Positions 46,531 through 55,925 of a stretch of 64,000 nucleotides of DNA are shown in pieces. The translations under genes were made by a program, and so were the position numbers. How positions within the stretch are numbered: the stretch's first letter is position 1; every line of letters starts with the position of its first letter. A model generated the notes under the pieces. It was not told the origin of the DNA and did no database searches. It saw only the letters and a list, made by a program, of their open reading frames with translations. Source of the DNA: JAJPKK01 sp963824905 (GTDB taxonomy: Bacteria > Pseudomonadota > Alphaproteobacteria > Rhizobiales > Xanthobacteraceae); NCBI GenBank assembly GCA_963824905.1, contig CAWGRH010000008.1, forward strand, positions 310,001 through 374,000. Reading direction: 5' to 3'.

Positions 46531-47487
46531 ATGCCTTTCATCGTTGAGCCCGCGCGCGCGGCGGATGCGGGCGGGGCGCGGTCCCTCGGCGCCCTTGCCC
46601 TGGGCGCCGTGATCGCCGTCTGTGCCGCCTCCGGCGCCTTCGCGCAAACCGCCTCTGCGCCTCCTCCGGCTCCCGCGAAGTCGGCGATCCCCTCGTTCCT
46701 CAACTTGCCTTCGAACATGGGCTGGGTGCGCATCCGCACCGACGGGCGCAACGCGCTTTATGGCGACGGCTGGCTCGATCCTCCCGCCGGCCTGCGCGGA
46801 CCGATCCGTGACGATCCCGGCCATCCGCTGCAGGGCAACGTCGATCGCGGCGCCGGCCGCCAGGTCACGCTCGCCATGGGCAATTTCGCGGACCCTATCC
46901 TCGAGCCCTGGGCGGCCGAAGCGATGCGCCAGTCGAACGAGGAGGTGCTCACCGGAAAGCGCGGCATGCCGTTCCTCGCTACGTCGCGCTGCTATCCGGG
47001 CAGCGTGCCGGGCCAGCTTTTGTGGACCACCGAGCCGTTCTTCTTCTTCCCGGATCCGAAGAAGGACATGATCTACATGTTTTGGGAGCGTGACTCGCTG
47101 GTGCGCCGCATCTACCTCACCGACCAGCACTCCGAAAACATCACGCCGTCCTGGTTCGGCGAATCGATCGGGCGCTACGAGGGCCAGGAGCTCGTCGTCG
47201 ACACCGTCGGGCTCAAGACGGGCCTGAGCTTCCTCGACATGTACCGCACGCCGCACAGCGAGAAGCTCCACGTGACCGAGCGTTTCAAGCTCTCGAGCGA
47301 CGGCAGGCTCCTCGAGGTGCTGGTCAAGGTCGAGGACCCTGACGCACTCAAGGAGCCCATGTACATGACGACGCGCTGGCGCAAGCAGGATCGACCGTGG
47401 CGCGAGTTCATCTGCGCCGAGAACAACGGCGATCGCTTCGCCCACAACCTGTTCCCGCTTCCCGAGGCGAAAACGCCGGACTTCTGA
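46531..47487 (+). CDS. conserved exported protein, unknown function
   Basis: 318-aa protein with a signal peptide (hydrophobic LALGAVIAVCAASGAFAQ, residues about 22-39). The mature region has a distinctive set of motifs: GLRGPIRDDPGHPLQGN, FADPILEPWAAEAMR, SRCYPGSVPGQLL, RRIYLTDQHSENITPSWFGE and TPHSEKLHVTERF. I associate these with a large uncharacterised family in alphaproteobacteria and acidobacteria. Two Cys are present. GGAGGAA lies upstream of the ATG. Confidence 0.78.
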   Translation: MPFIVEPARAADAGGARSLGALALGAVIAVCAASGAFAQTASAPPPAPAKSAIPSFLNLPSNMGWVRIRTDGRNALYGDGWLDPPAGLRGPIRDDPGHPLQGNVDRGAGRQVTLAMGNFADPILEPWAAEAMRQSNEEVLTGKRGMPFLATSRCYPGSVPGQLLWTTEPFFFFPDPKKDMIYMFWERDSLVRRIYLTDQHSENITPSWFGESIGRYEGQELVVDTVGLKTGLSFLDMYRTPHSEKLHVTERFKLSSDGRLLEVLVKVEDPDALKEPMYMTTRWRKQDRPWREFICAENNGDRFAHNLFPLPEAKTPDF

Positions 47488-47496
47488 GGGCGAACG

Positions 47497-47721
47497 TCAA
47501 GCAGGACCGTCCCCGCGGCCGGTTTCCTGGACCTGTCTGTCGAGCGCCCTTTTGACGAAATCTACCGAGTCGATTGCCGTCCCAAGCTGAACCCGAAACT
47601 GCTCGATCGCGTCTTTCATCGGCGGCGGCAGGTCTCCCCACCAGTCGATGACGCTCGTCATCGCTTCTTCGACGGTTTGCAGCATCTGCTCTATTGCAAC
47701 TTCACGGTAGGTTGTCGCCAT
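47497..47721 (-). CDS. small hypothetical protein
   Basis: 74-aa acidic protein starting MATTYREVAIEQMLQTVEEA. The first two thirds form a likely amphipathic helix pair (VIDWWGDLPPPMKDAIEQFR), the last third is Gln/Gly-rich. No signal or family. Composition is coding-like, and the frame upstream of 47721 is not. Confidence 0.5.
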   Translation of the reverse strand: MATTYREVAIEQMLQTVEEAMTSVIDWWGDLPPPMKDAIEQFRVQLGTAIDSVDFVKRALDRQVQETGRGDGPA

Positions 47722-47852
47722 GGCGCCGTCGCCTCTTGCTTCCACGGCCGCTGGGCACGGCCAGGCGGTCCCATTATCGGACTCCCGCACTGTGGCCTCC
47801 AGTATGACGGCAACGCTGGCGGAGGACGCCGGTAATACTGGCCGGGGTATTC

Positions 47853-48269
47853 TCAAATCCCGAACGGGGTCGTCAATTCGGTCTCGTTCGTGTCCACCAC
47901 GAACACCGCGAGTAGCTTGGCCGGCTTCGTCTTGCTGGCGTTGGCGCTGACGGCATGGCGGTCGCCGGGCATCTCGGAGAAATTCTGTCCGGCCTTGTAC
48001 GTCGTCACCGGTCCGTCGTTGACCTGGCTGAGGATCTCCCCCTCGAGCACAGTCGCGTAGATGAACGCTGATTTGGGATGCGTGTGGCCCGGCGAGTAGC
48101 CGCCCGGCCCGTATTCGACGAGCACGCCCTTGATGCTCTTGCCGGGAACGTTCGGCAGCTCGTGCTGGAAAACGAGCGTGACCTTGGCGTCCTTCGACTT
48201 AGGCGCATCCGCGAGCACGCTGCCGAACGGCAGGGTGACGACAGCCAATGCATAGAGGATACGTTTCAT
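47853..48269 (-). CDS. exported cupin-domain protein
   Basis: 138-aa protein with a signal peptide (MKRILYALAVVTLPFGSVLA). The cupin barrel shows motif 1 GGYSPGHTHPKSAFIYATV with its metal histidines and E of VLEGEI, and motif 2 around EMPGDRHAVSAN. Enzyme activity is unknown. It lies 24 bases downstream of the NmrA-like reductase gene and probably shares its operon. Confidence 0.85.
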   Translation of the reverse strand: MKRILYALAVVTLPFGSVLADAPKSKDAKVTLVFQHELPNVPGKSIKGVLVEYGPGGYSPGHTHPKSAFIYATVLEGEILSQVNDGPVTTYKAGQNFSEMPGDRHAVSANASKTKPAKLLAVFVVDTNETELTTPFGI

Positions 48270-48293
48270 AGCGCTGTCCTTCCGTTGGCGTGA

Positions 48294-49049
48294 TCAGGCT
48301 GCCGCCTGCGAGCGGCGGACCCATTCGTCGAGGCCGATCCGGCCAAGGCGCGCCTCGCCCAACGGCACGAGCGAGCGCTCCTCGACCCGGCCGCCATAGT
48401 AGCGGGCCTCGGGATCGCGCACGACCTCGCGCCGGTCGCCGACCGCCTTGAGATAGCGAGCGACGATTTCGTTGAACGGCGCGCGTTCCGGGCCGGCGAT
48501 CTCGACAATGCCGTTTCGCGGCGCCGCGACCGCGACATCGGCGACGATGGCGGCAACGTCGTCCGCTGCTATCGGCTGGAACAGGCCGGGCGAAAACCTG
48601 ACCACGTCCCCGCTCGCGCTCGAAGCGGTGATGTTGCGGAGGAATTCCAGGAACTGGGTCGAGCGGATGATGGTGTAGGGGATGCCGGAGGCCTCGATCA
48701 GTTTCTCCTGGGCGATCTTGGCGCGGAAATAGCCGGTATCGAGCATCCGGTCTGCTCCGACGATGGAGAGCGCAACATGGTGTCGGACGCCTGCAACAGC
48801 CTCCGCGGGCAGAAGGTTGCGTTCGGAGGTCTCGAAAAATTCCAGCGCCGCCTTGTCCTCAAATGAGGGCGAATTGGCGAGGTCGATGACAACCTGCGCA
48901 CCGGCCAGGGCGTCCTTGAGGCCGTCGCCGGTGATGGTGTTGACGCCGGTCTTGGGCGAGGCGGCGACGACGTCGTGACCGCCCTGGCGCAGAATGGCGA
49001 CGGTCTTCGACCCGACCAGGCCGGTGCCGCCGATGACGACGATCTTCAT
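48294..49049 (-). CDS. NmrA-like NAD(P)-binding atypical SDR
   Basis: 251-aa protein. KIVVIGGTGLVGSKTVAIL is the Rossmann GxxGxxG, followed by VIDLANSPSFEDKAALEFF and IPYTIIRSTQFLEFL. The catalytic SDR Tyr-x-x-x-Lys is not obvious, as in NmrA/TMR-type members that sense or bind NADP. First gene of a pair with the exported cupin. Confidence 0.87.
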   Translation of the reverse strand: MKIVVIGGTGLVGSKTVAILRQGGHDVVAASPKTGVNTITGDGLKDALAGAQVVIDLANSPSFEDKAALEFFETSERNLLPAEAVAGVRHHVALSIVGADRMLDTGYFRAKIAQEKLIEASGIPYTIIRSTQFLEFLRNITASSASGDVVRFSPGLFQPIAADDVAAIVADVAVAAPRNGIVEIAGPERAPFNEIVARYLKAVGDRREVVRDPEARYYGGRVEERSLVPLGEARLGRIGLDEWVRRSQAAA

Positions 49050-49261
49050 GGTTTGCTCTCCTTCGTCGACAATTGAAAGCCAGCCTCAATACATGCGCAT
49101 GAATGCAAACTCGCACGAGAATACCGAGGGCGCCGCGCTGAACATTCGCCGTGCCGTTCACACGAGTGCAAAACCAAACGTAACGCATATGTCGCGTATC
49201 CGTTCCGCTGCCAACGAGCGGCCAGGAAAAGTCTCGTCGGTGGCGTTGCCGGTTCCCAGGT

Positions 49262-50998
49262 TCACCCGCCGAGCAGCGCCGCCTCGAAGGCGCTGGCGAT
49301 TGCGGGCTGGCTCTTGCCCGCGCGCAAAGCATCACCGATCACGGTGACCTTTTGCCCGGGCTTGCCCAGGCGACGGAAGTCCTCGCCGGTCGAGCGCCGC
49401 GCGCGATGGTAGAACCAGTCGCGGAATGGCGGCCATGAGAACAGCCGTCGCAAGCCCGGCCACCGGCCGGCGCCCCGGTCGAGCAGCAGCGCGGGGAGGG
49501 GGCCGAGGCCGAAGCGGTAGCGCGCCCCGGTCGCGATCACGATGCGGTCGAATCCTGCGAGCGCGCCCGCGGCATGGGCGACATCGATGCCGTAGCGGAA
49601 CGTCACGCCCTTGTGCACGCACGCCGCGACCATGCGCGCGATGTAGCGGTCGAACAAATCCTGCGCAGCCACCACCTCCTGAAACAGCGGCGCCTTTCCG
49701 GCGCGGCGGAACGCGCCGCCCGCGACCTGCTCGCGCTCGAACACCGTGACCGCGTTGTCGCCGGCAACGAGCGAGGCGTAGGTAAGGCCGGCAGGTCCTG
49801 CGCCGATGACGGCGATGCGCTCGCCCTGCGGCGGCGCGGCGCCGAGAAACCGGGTCTCGCGGCCGGCGGCGCCGTTGACGACACAGCCGAGTTGGGTGCC
49901 GCCGCGCATCTCGTTGATGCAGGTGTTGCAGGCAAGACAACGCCGCGCCGGCTCGCCACGGGCGAGCTTCGCCACCCAGTCGGGTTCCGCGATCAGCGTT
50001 CGACCCAGCGCAATGAAATCAGCCTTGCCGGAAGCGATCGCACCGGCGGCGACCTCGGGATCGCCGAGTCGGCCGACAGCGATCACGGGGACCGCGACGT
50101 CCTTCTTGATCTCCGCGGCATAGGCCAGAAAGGTCGCGTCGGGGTAGGCCATCGGCGGGATCATGCGTGCGGCCGAAGGCAGCGATCGATAGTGCCCCGC
50201 CGCGATGTGCAGTGCGTCGGCGCCCGCCTGCGCCGCCCATAGTGCGACCTGCTGCCCTTCGGCGAACGGCGAACCGTCCGGGAAAAAATCCTCGACCGAC
50301 ACCCGGTAGATCACGGGAATGCGCACCGCGGCCTTCACCGCGCGCAACACTTCGAGGCCGAACCGCGCACGATTCTCGAGGCTTCCCCCGTAGCGATCGG
50401 TGCGCCGGTTCTCGAACGGGGTGACGAACTGCGAGATCAGGTAGCCGTGGGCGGCATAAATCTCGACGCAGTCGAACCCGGCTTGCTCGGCGCGCGCTGC
50501 TGCGGCGGCGAAGCCCGCGATGGTGAAGGCGATGTCGTCCGCCGACATCTCCTTGGGGACGATCGTCTCGTCGGTGATCTCGAACACAGGATGCGGGATC
50601 GCCGAGGGCGCGAGCGGGGTCTCGCCGCAGATGTCGATGCGGGTATGGCCGCCGCCGTGCCCGATCTGGATCGAGGCCCGCGCCCCGCCGGCCTTGATCG
50701 CGGTGACGAGCCGCGTCAGGCCGGGCAGGAAGCGGTCGTCATAAATTCCGAGCTCGCGCCGGCGGTGGCGGCCGGCTTTGGTCGGCGAGGCCATCTCGAC
50801 GGTGATGAGGCCGGTGCCGCCGCGCACACGGGCCATGTAATAGTTCACGGTGTCGTCGGTGACGTAGCCCTCGGCGTCGGCGAGCCGCGTCGTCATCGGC
50901 GGCATCACGATGCGGTTCTTCATCTCCACCGCACCGATGTGCGCCGGCGTGAGCAGCACGTTCGCGCGCGACGGCGTGACGAGCACATTCGTGCTCAT
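49262..50998 (-). CDS. Old Yellow Enzyme-like FMN/4Fe-4S/FAD oxidoreductase
   Basis: 578-aa flavoenzyme of the 2,4-dienoyl-CoA reductase / trimethylamine dehydrogenase group. Residues 1-350 are the FMN barrel (NRIVMPPMTTRLADAEGYVT, FDCVEIYAAHGYLISQF, DRYGGSLENR). The Fe-S cysteines are Cys354, 357, 360 and 372. GERIAVIGAGPAGLTYASL (near 395) starts the FAD/NAD part, which is shorter than in the canonical 640-680 aa enzymes, so the second dinucleotide domain may be reduced. It starts three bases after the SDR gene stop. Confidence 0.9.
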   Translation of the reverse strand: MSTNVLVTPSRANVLLTPAHIGAVEMKNRIVMPPMTTRLADAEGYVTDDTVNYYMARVRGGTGLITVEMASPTKAGRHRRRELGIYDDRFLPGLTRLVTAIKAGGARASIQIGHGGGHTRIDICGETPLAPSAIPHPVFEITDETIVPKEMSADDIAFTIAGFAAAAARAEQAGFDCVEIYAAHGYLISQFVTPFENRRTDRYGGSLENRARFGLEVLRAVKAAVRIPVIYRVSVEDFFPDGSPFAEGQQVALWAAQAGADALHIAAGHYRSLPSAARMIPPMAYPDATFLAYAAEIKKDVAVPVIAVGRLGDPEVAAGAIASGKADFIALGRTLIAEPDWVAKLARGEPARRCLACNTCINEMRGGTQLGCVVNGAAGRETRFLGAAPPQGERIAVIGAGPAGLTYASLVAGDNAVTVFEREQVAGGAFRRAGKAPLFQEVVAAQDLFDRYIARMVAACVHKGVTFRYGIDVAHAAGALAGFDRIVIATGARYRFGLGPLPALLLDRGAGRWPGLRRLFSWPPFRDWFYHRARRSTGEDFRRLGKPGQKVTVIGDALRAGKSQPAIASAFEAALLGG

Positions 50999-51001
50999 GG
51001 C

Positions 51002-51785
51002 TCAGAGCGACGGCACTTCGCCGCCGTCCATGTCGATGGTCGCGCCGTGCAGCCATCTCCCACGCGGCGACACCATGAAGGCGATGAGGCCGCCGATGTC
51101 CTCCGGCGTGCCGAACCTCGTGACGTTGATATCCTGGCGATGCCATTCGCGCACCTCGGCCTCGCTCTTGCCGGTGCGCTCCATGTCGGCCTTGATGCGC
51201 CGCCAGAACCGTTCGGTCTCGACATAGCTCGGGTGGATGGTGTTGACCTGCACGCCGTCGGTCTTGCCGAGGTCGGCGAGCGCTTTTGCAAAGGCCGCGC
51301 AGGCGGCATTCACCGAGCTGCCGATGGTGAAGACGGCGATCGGGAGGCGTCCGCTGGTGCCGCCGATCGTCACCACCGCGCCCCCGGTTTCCTTGAGCAG
51401 CGGCCAGGCGGCGCGGGCGAGGCGCACATGGGCGAAGAATTTGAGCGCATAGCCTTCCTGCCAGTCGGCGTCGGTCAGCGCGAGAAAATCACCGCGCTTG
51501 GTGGTGCCGGCGTTGTTGACGAGGATGTCGAGGCGACCGAAGCGGCGCTTCACGGCTTCGACGAGCGCCGTGGGCGCGCCCTCGCCGCGCAGATCGGCGG
51601 TTCTCATAGAACGCGCGGCGGCCGCGCTTCTCGACCTCGCGGACGACTTCCCCGAGCGCGGTCTCGTCGCGTCCGGTGAGCATCACGTCGCAGCCTTCAT
51701 CGGCAAGCGTAAGCGCGACGCCGCGGCCGATGCCGCGGCTCGATCCCGTCACCAGCGCGATCTTTCCGGTCAGTTTCAGGTCCAT
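51002..51785 (-). pseudogene. short-chain dehydrogenase/reductase gene with one-base frameshift
   Basis: Encodes a classical SDR. The N-terminal frame carries KIALVTGSSRGIGRGVALTL (NAD(P) motif). The next frame carries DILVNNAGTTKRGDFLAL and the later catalytic region (GGTSGRLPIAVFTIGSSVNA), ending at TGA 51002. Deleting one base at 51601-51602 joins AFYE directly to TADLRGEGAPTALVEA and gives 260 aa, the normal SDR length. The usual YxxxK is altered here (GSSVNAA in that region). It probably forms an operon with the OYE-like gene and is divergent from the GntR regulator. Confidence 0.8.
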
Positions 51786-51982
51786 GATTCCAAATCCATG
51801 ACAGCGTTCCACTCCCGCCGTGCGATACGTCTCGGAGGGCCGGACCCTCTTCCGCGATCCCCGACGGCATTGCAAGGGCGACGGACCCGCGCGAAAGTCT
51901 TGGGCACAAACGGTCGCAAACGCAATCACTGGTTGATAATGCCTTGCAATCGCTTCCATAATGGCGTCGTGGATCGGTCGAA

Positions 51983-52735
51983 ATGAAATCCAAGCGAAAA
52001 ACGGTCGCCGGTGTCGCCGTGCCGAGGGGACCCGCGCGGCGCAAGCGCAGCATCAAGCTCGCGGCGAAAGCGCCGAGGCCCGCGCGCGGCACCCTGCAGA
52101 GCCGCGTCCACGCCGCGCTCGCGCGCGGCCTCATGGGTGGGATGTTCACGCCGGGCGAGGCGGTCTCGCTGCGCACGCTTGCGGCGCGGATCGGCACCAG
52201 CGCCATGCCGGTGCGCGAGGCGGTGGGCCGGCTGATCGCCGAGGGCGCCCTCGTGATGCTGCCGAACCGCTCGGTGATCATTCCGCGCATGAGCCGCGAG
52301 CGTTTCATCGAGTTGTCGCGCGCGCGGCAGCGGCTCGAGGGCATGCTGGCGGAGATCGGTTGCCGCAACGCGCGCAAGGCGGACATCGCAGCGCTCGTTC
52401 GCATCAACGAGGACCTTCGGCAGGCGATCGCCGCTGCCGACACGCGGACGGCGATGACCGACAACTTGGAATTCCATTTCTCGTTCTATGCACTCTCGCG
52501 TTCGCAAGTCGTGCTGCCGCTGATCGAGATGCTGTGGCGTCAGGCCGGCCCCTTCGTTGCGCTGTCGGCGAAAATGCCGAACGTGCGCTGGACCCAGCGC
52601 CACCACGGGCGCTTGCTCGCGGCGCTGCGGGCCGGCGACGCCCGCGCGGCCCGCCGGGCGGTGGAGGACGATATCGAGGACACGCTTCAGCAACTCCTCA
52701 AGAAGGCGGACTTCGAGGACGGTCGTCGCACGTGA
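51983..52735 (+). CDS. GntR family transcriptional regulator (FCD domain)
   Basis: 250-aa regulator with a basic N-terminal tail (residues 1-35), a winged-helix DNA-binding domain (SLRTLAARIGTSAMPVREAV, LIAEGALVMLPNRSVII) and an all-helical FCD ligand domain with metal or acid-binding residues (NLEFHFSFYALS, RHHGRLLAALRAGDARAA). Such proteins usually repress catabolic operons and respond to organic acids. It lies between the divergent SDR/OYE operon (198 bases away) and the downstream TPP decarboxylase genes, either of which may be its target. Confidence 0.9.
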   Translation: MKSKRKTVAGVAVPRGPARRKRSIKLAAKAPRPARGTLQSRVHAALARGLMGGMFTPGEAVSLRTLAARIGTSAMPVREAVGRLIAEGALVMLPNRSVIIPRMSRERFIELSRARQRLEGMLAEIGCRNARKADIAALVRINEDLRQAIAAADTRTAMTDNLEFHFSFYALSRSQVVLPLIEMLWRQAGPFVALSAKMPNVRWTQRHHGRLLAALRAGDARAARRAVEDDIEDTLQQLLKKADFEDGRRT

Positions 52736-52850
52736 GCTGTGATCACAGCTTGACGCTCCACGGCCGCCTTCCTATCGTTTGGCGAGCATGATCCCGAACA
52801 AGCCCAGGCTTTTCGGACAAGATCGCGCTCCAACCTAAAGAAGCTGCACT

Positions 52851-52890
52851 CCCCAACGAGCAGATATGTTCCCCAGCGAGCAGATATGGA
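52851..52890. repeat. tandem 20-base duplication at the start of the decarboxylase gene
   Basis: Two adjacent copies, CCCCAACGAGCAGATATGTT and CCCCAGCGAGCAGATATGGA, differ at three positions. Each contains an ATATG. The second copy supplies the start codon of the decarboxylase alpha gene (52886); the first supplies an out-of-frame ATG at 52866. Confidence 0.75.
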
Positions 52891-53389
52891 TGCCAACGAA
52901 CTGATCCACGCCCAGCTCGTCAAGGCGGGCGTGACGCTCGCCGCGAGCCTTCCCGACGACTGGGTCAACGGCCTGATCCGCCGCGTCACCGCGGGCAACC
53001 AGATCAAGCACATTCCGGTCGGGCGCGAGGCCGAAACGATAGCGATCTGCGCGGGCGCGTTCTTCGGCGGCGTCCGCTCGGTCGCCATCATGGGCAATAC
53101 CGGGTTGTTGACCTGCACCGGCGAGATGGCCACGCTGTGCCTGCGCCACATGATCCCGGTGTTCTGCATCGTCAGCGCGCGCGGCTCGATCGACGATCAC
53201 AAGGTCTATCAGGAGGTCCAGGGGCGGCGCACCGTGGCGCTGCTCCAGGCCTATGATTTCCCGTTTCAGATCATCGACAAGCCCGAGGAGATCGAGCGTA
53301 TTCCCGACGCCTATGAATGGCACCGCCTGCAGAAGCGGCCGTTCGTCCTGTTTCTCACCAAGCGGCTGCTCGGAGTGAAGAACGCATGA
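52886..53389 (+). CDS. thiamine-pyrophosphate decarboxylase, alpha subunit (sulfopyruvate/phosphonopyruvate decarboxylase-like)
   Basis: 167-aa subunit carrying the Pyr-binding half of a TPP enzyme split over two genes, as in ComDE. The catalytic Glu is in IPVGREAETIAICAGAFFGG; IMGNTGLLTCTGEMATL follows. It ends with an ATGA overlap on the beta subunit gene. It should decarboxylate a 2-oxo acid with a sulfonate or phosphonate-like group, but the true substrate is open. Confidence 0.87.
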   Translation: MDANELIHAQLVKAGVTLAASLPDDWVNGLIRRVTAGNQIKHIPVGREAETIAICAGAFFGGVRSVAIMGNTGLLTCTGEMATLCLRHMIPVFCIVSARGSIDDHKVYQEVQGRRTVALLQAYDFPFQIIDKPEEIERIPDAYEWHRLQKRPFVLFLTKRLLGVKNA

Positions 53390-53988
53390 AGACGCGCGAA
53401 GCGCTCAAGGTCCTCGCCGCCCACCGCGGCGACGCCATCGTGGTCTGCGCACTCGGCATGGCGGCGAACGAGTGGTGGACGGTGACGAAGAGCGAGGACA
53501 GCTTCTACATGCACGGCGGCATGGGCTTTGCCGCGAGCTTCGCGCTCGGGCTCGCGACCGCGTTGCCGCACGTGCCGGTGTGGGTGCTCAACAGCGACGG
53601 ATCGTTGTCGATGAACCTCGGCTGCCTGCTCACCGAGGCCGGCCAGCAGCCGGGAAACCTCAAGCATTTCGTGGTCGACAACCAGAGCTATCAGACTGTC
53701 GACACCATGCCGATGGTGAACCAGGACAATGCCGACTATGCCGCGATCGCCAAAGGGGCCGGCATCCGCCAAGTCACGACTATCGACAACCTCGCCGATC
53801 TCGAGAAGGGCATGCCCGCGATCGCCGCCGCGCCGGGTCCGTATTTCATCCGTCTGCGGGTCGAGTCCGAGCCGGACTACCAGCGGGCGCCGCCGGCCAC
53901 CTATGAGGGCCCGGAGATGAAATATCGCTTCGGCCGCGCGCTCGAGAAGAAGCTCGGCATCAAGGTGTTCGGCCCGCGCGGGTTTTGA
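53386..53988 (+). CDS. thiamine-pyrophosphate decarboxylase, beta subunit
   Basis: 200-aa PP-binding half. The TPP/Mg motif is VLNSDGSLSMNLG followed 22 residues later by VVDNQSYQT, that is, SDG in place of the usual GDG. GGMGFAASFALGLATALP is typical of sulfopyruvate/phosphonopyruvate decarboxylase beta subunits. The ATG at 53386 overlaps the alpha gene by four bases; the frame upstream is shadow. Confidence 0.88.
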   Translation: MKTREALKVLAAHRGDAIVVCALGMAANEWWTVTKSEDSFYMHGGMGFAASFALGLATALPHVPVWVLNSDGSLSMNLGCLLTEAGQQPGNLKHFVVDNQSYQTVDTMPMVNQDNADYAAIAKGAGIRQVTTIDNLADLEKGMPAIAAAPGPYFIRLRVESEPDYQRAPPATYEGPEMKYRFGRALEKKLGIKVFGPRGF

Positions 53989-54230
53989 AGCGGGCGCCAA
54001 CGAAAATGGCCTGCCCCCCGGCGGAGCCGGGCCATTGGGCTGCAGCAGCGAGGGGGACAGCGGGCTTGCGTTGCGCCGCGCTCCTCTGTGATGATCGGGC
54101 AAGACCTCTATGTTTTGCTTTGCGGCCGTGTTGTCGCCAATGTTGTCGGCGATTTCGTTGACGTGCCGCCCGTTCCGCCTTATCGCGGACGGGTGGCGCG
54201 ACGTTCACTTGCGAAAGGCCTGGATAGCAG

Positions 54231-54452
54231 ATGAAACGACGCGTTCGCGGACCCGCATTGACCAAGGCTGAGCTCAGAGCCCGGGGCGAGGAAGCTCTGG
54301 CCGCAGCGACCAAGCCGGTCGTGAAGCTCCCGACGAAGCTCGTGCGCCAGTGCGGCCGCTGCGGCGAGTTCAGCTCGGTGATGGTGGAACCCGGCGAGCC
54401 GTCGCCGCCGTTCAAATGCAAGGTCTGCGACAAGCCCGCCCGCGGCGAATGA
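54231..54452 (+). CDS. small zinc-ribbon-like protein
   Basis: 73-aa basic protein with two CxxC knuckles, VRQCGRCGEFSS and FKCKVCDKPARGE, at zinc-ribbon spacing. The N-terminal half is a basic/helical stretch (MKRRVRGPALTKAELRARGE). Probably cytoplasmic and nucleic-acid or protein binding; no specific family recognised. Confidence 0.65.
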   Translation: MKRRVRGPALTKAELRARGEEALAAATKPVVKLPTKLVRQCGRCGEFSSVMVEPGEPSPPFKCKVCDKPARGE

Positions 54453-54616
54453 CGGATTTACCGCATCGCGGCCAGGCCGGGTGCGGCTCGCGACCGAGCA
54501 CGGATCCGGCCCGGACCCCAAGGCGGCCTCAATTTTTTTACACGCAACTGATTTCGTTTCGGGCGAACTGGTGCTAGCGTTTTGCGTGTGGGGCGACCAC
54601 GCTTTTGAGGGATGTC

Positions 54617-55690
54617 ATGCGCGAAACGCCGCTGAGCGTACGCGGGCAGGCGACCCGGTGGGCGGCCACGGCTCTGCCCGTCGCACTGATCGCAGGGCTT
54701 TTGTGGTTCGGATGGTTCGGCCGTGCCGGCGTGAGCCAGCCGGCCAGCGTAAGTCCGCCGGGCGACGCGGCGATGTCCGCACTGGGGCGGGTCGAGGGCC
54801 ACAGCGACGTCCTCTCGATCGGAACGTCGGCGACCGGCACTATTGCCGAATTGCTGGTCGGCCCCGGAACCCGTGTTGCGGCGGGACAGCACCTCGTCAA
54901 GGTCGAGTGCGGACCGATCGAGCGCGAGCTCGACGCGCGCAAATCGGACCTCGATGCGGCGGAAGCCGCGTTCCTGCGCACGCTCCACGGCCCGCGGCCG
55001 GAAGAGATCGCCATCGGGGTCGCCAACGTCAATCTCGCCGATGCGCGGCTGCGTGAGGCCCAGCGGTCGCTCGACCGCATCCACCAGCTTCACGAGGGCT
55101 TCACCGTGACCCGGGTGCAGATCGACCAGGCCGAGCGGGACGCCCGCATGGCGGCGGCGCTGCTCGACGAGGTGCGCGCCAAGCTCGCGCTTCTCCATGC
55201 CGGCTCCCGCGAGGAGGATGTCACCGAGTCCCGTTCGCGCCGCGACGCCGCGCGGCGCCGCCTCGAGGAGACCACCGCGCGTCTCGGCCATTGTTCGGTC
55301 GATGCGCCGACCGCCGGCATCGTGCTCGCGACCAATGTGAGCCCCGGCCAGCTGGTGAGCACGATGGCACCGGTGATCCTGCTCACCATGGTCGACGACA
55401 GTACCCGCCGGGTCCGGGCCTATGTCGACGAGCGCGACGTGCCGAGGCTATGCCCGGGCGGGCGTGCCCGCGTCACCGCCGACGGAGTTCCCGGGACTGC
55501 GTCCGAAGGGGTGGTGGAATCGATCGGCGTCGCGGTCGGCGACAATCCGATGGCCGGCAATGCATCGCGGCAGTTCCGCCAGGTGATGCTCTCGCTGCCC
55601 GATGCGCCGGCACAGCTGCCGATCGGCCTCAAGGTCGCGGTGCAGTTCTCGCCGTGTCCGGCAGGGCAGGGCGCGCCGCCGCGCAAATAG
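54617..55690 (+). CDS. HlyD/MFP-family periplasmic adaptor
   Basis: 357-aa membrane fusion protein: one N-terminal transmembrane segment (LPVALIAGLLWFGWFG), a biotinyl-lipoyl-like part (ATGTIAELLVGPGTRVAAGQ), a long coiled-coil hairpin (ARLREAQRSLDRIHQLHEGF), then beta-barrel domains (IVLATNVSPGQLVSTMAPVI). GAGGGA before the ATG at 54617 supports this start. It normally works with an ABC exporter, but no partner gene lies next to it. Confidence 0.87.
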   Translation: MRETPLSVRGQATRWAATALPVALIAGLLWFGWFGRAGVSQPASVSPPGDAAMSALGRVEGHSDVLSIGTSATGTIAELLVGPGTRVAAGQHLVKVECGPIERELDARKSDLDAAEAAFLRTLHGPRPEEIAIGVANVNLADARLREAQRSLDRIHQLHEGFTVTRVQIDQAERDARMAAALLDEVRAKLALLHAGSREEDVTESRSRRDAARRRLEETTARLGHCSVDAPTAGIVLATNVSPGQLVSTMAPVILLTMVDDSTRRVRAYVDERDVPRLCPGGRARVTADGVPGTASEGVVESIGVAVGDNPMAGNASRQFRQVMLSLPDAPAQLPIGLKVAVQFSPCPAGQGAPPRK

Positions 55691-55925
55691 CTTCTGTGGC
55701 GATGCCGGCGGGAACCGCTCCCGCCGGGTTCCTCTCGGCACAATTGGGGCCCGGATCTAATCGCTGCGCTCGATCGCCGCAGAACGCCCGGCGTCTGCCA
55801 CCAATTCGGCCGTCGCGCGTTTGACGTCGCGTGGCGATCGATGCGCCGCTGCCGCTCGGGGCGGTTGGCTTCGGCCTCACGGCGATCGGCATCGTGTTCC
55901 AACTGGCCCGCACGGGAGTTCGATC

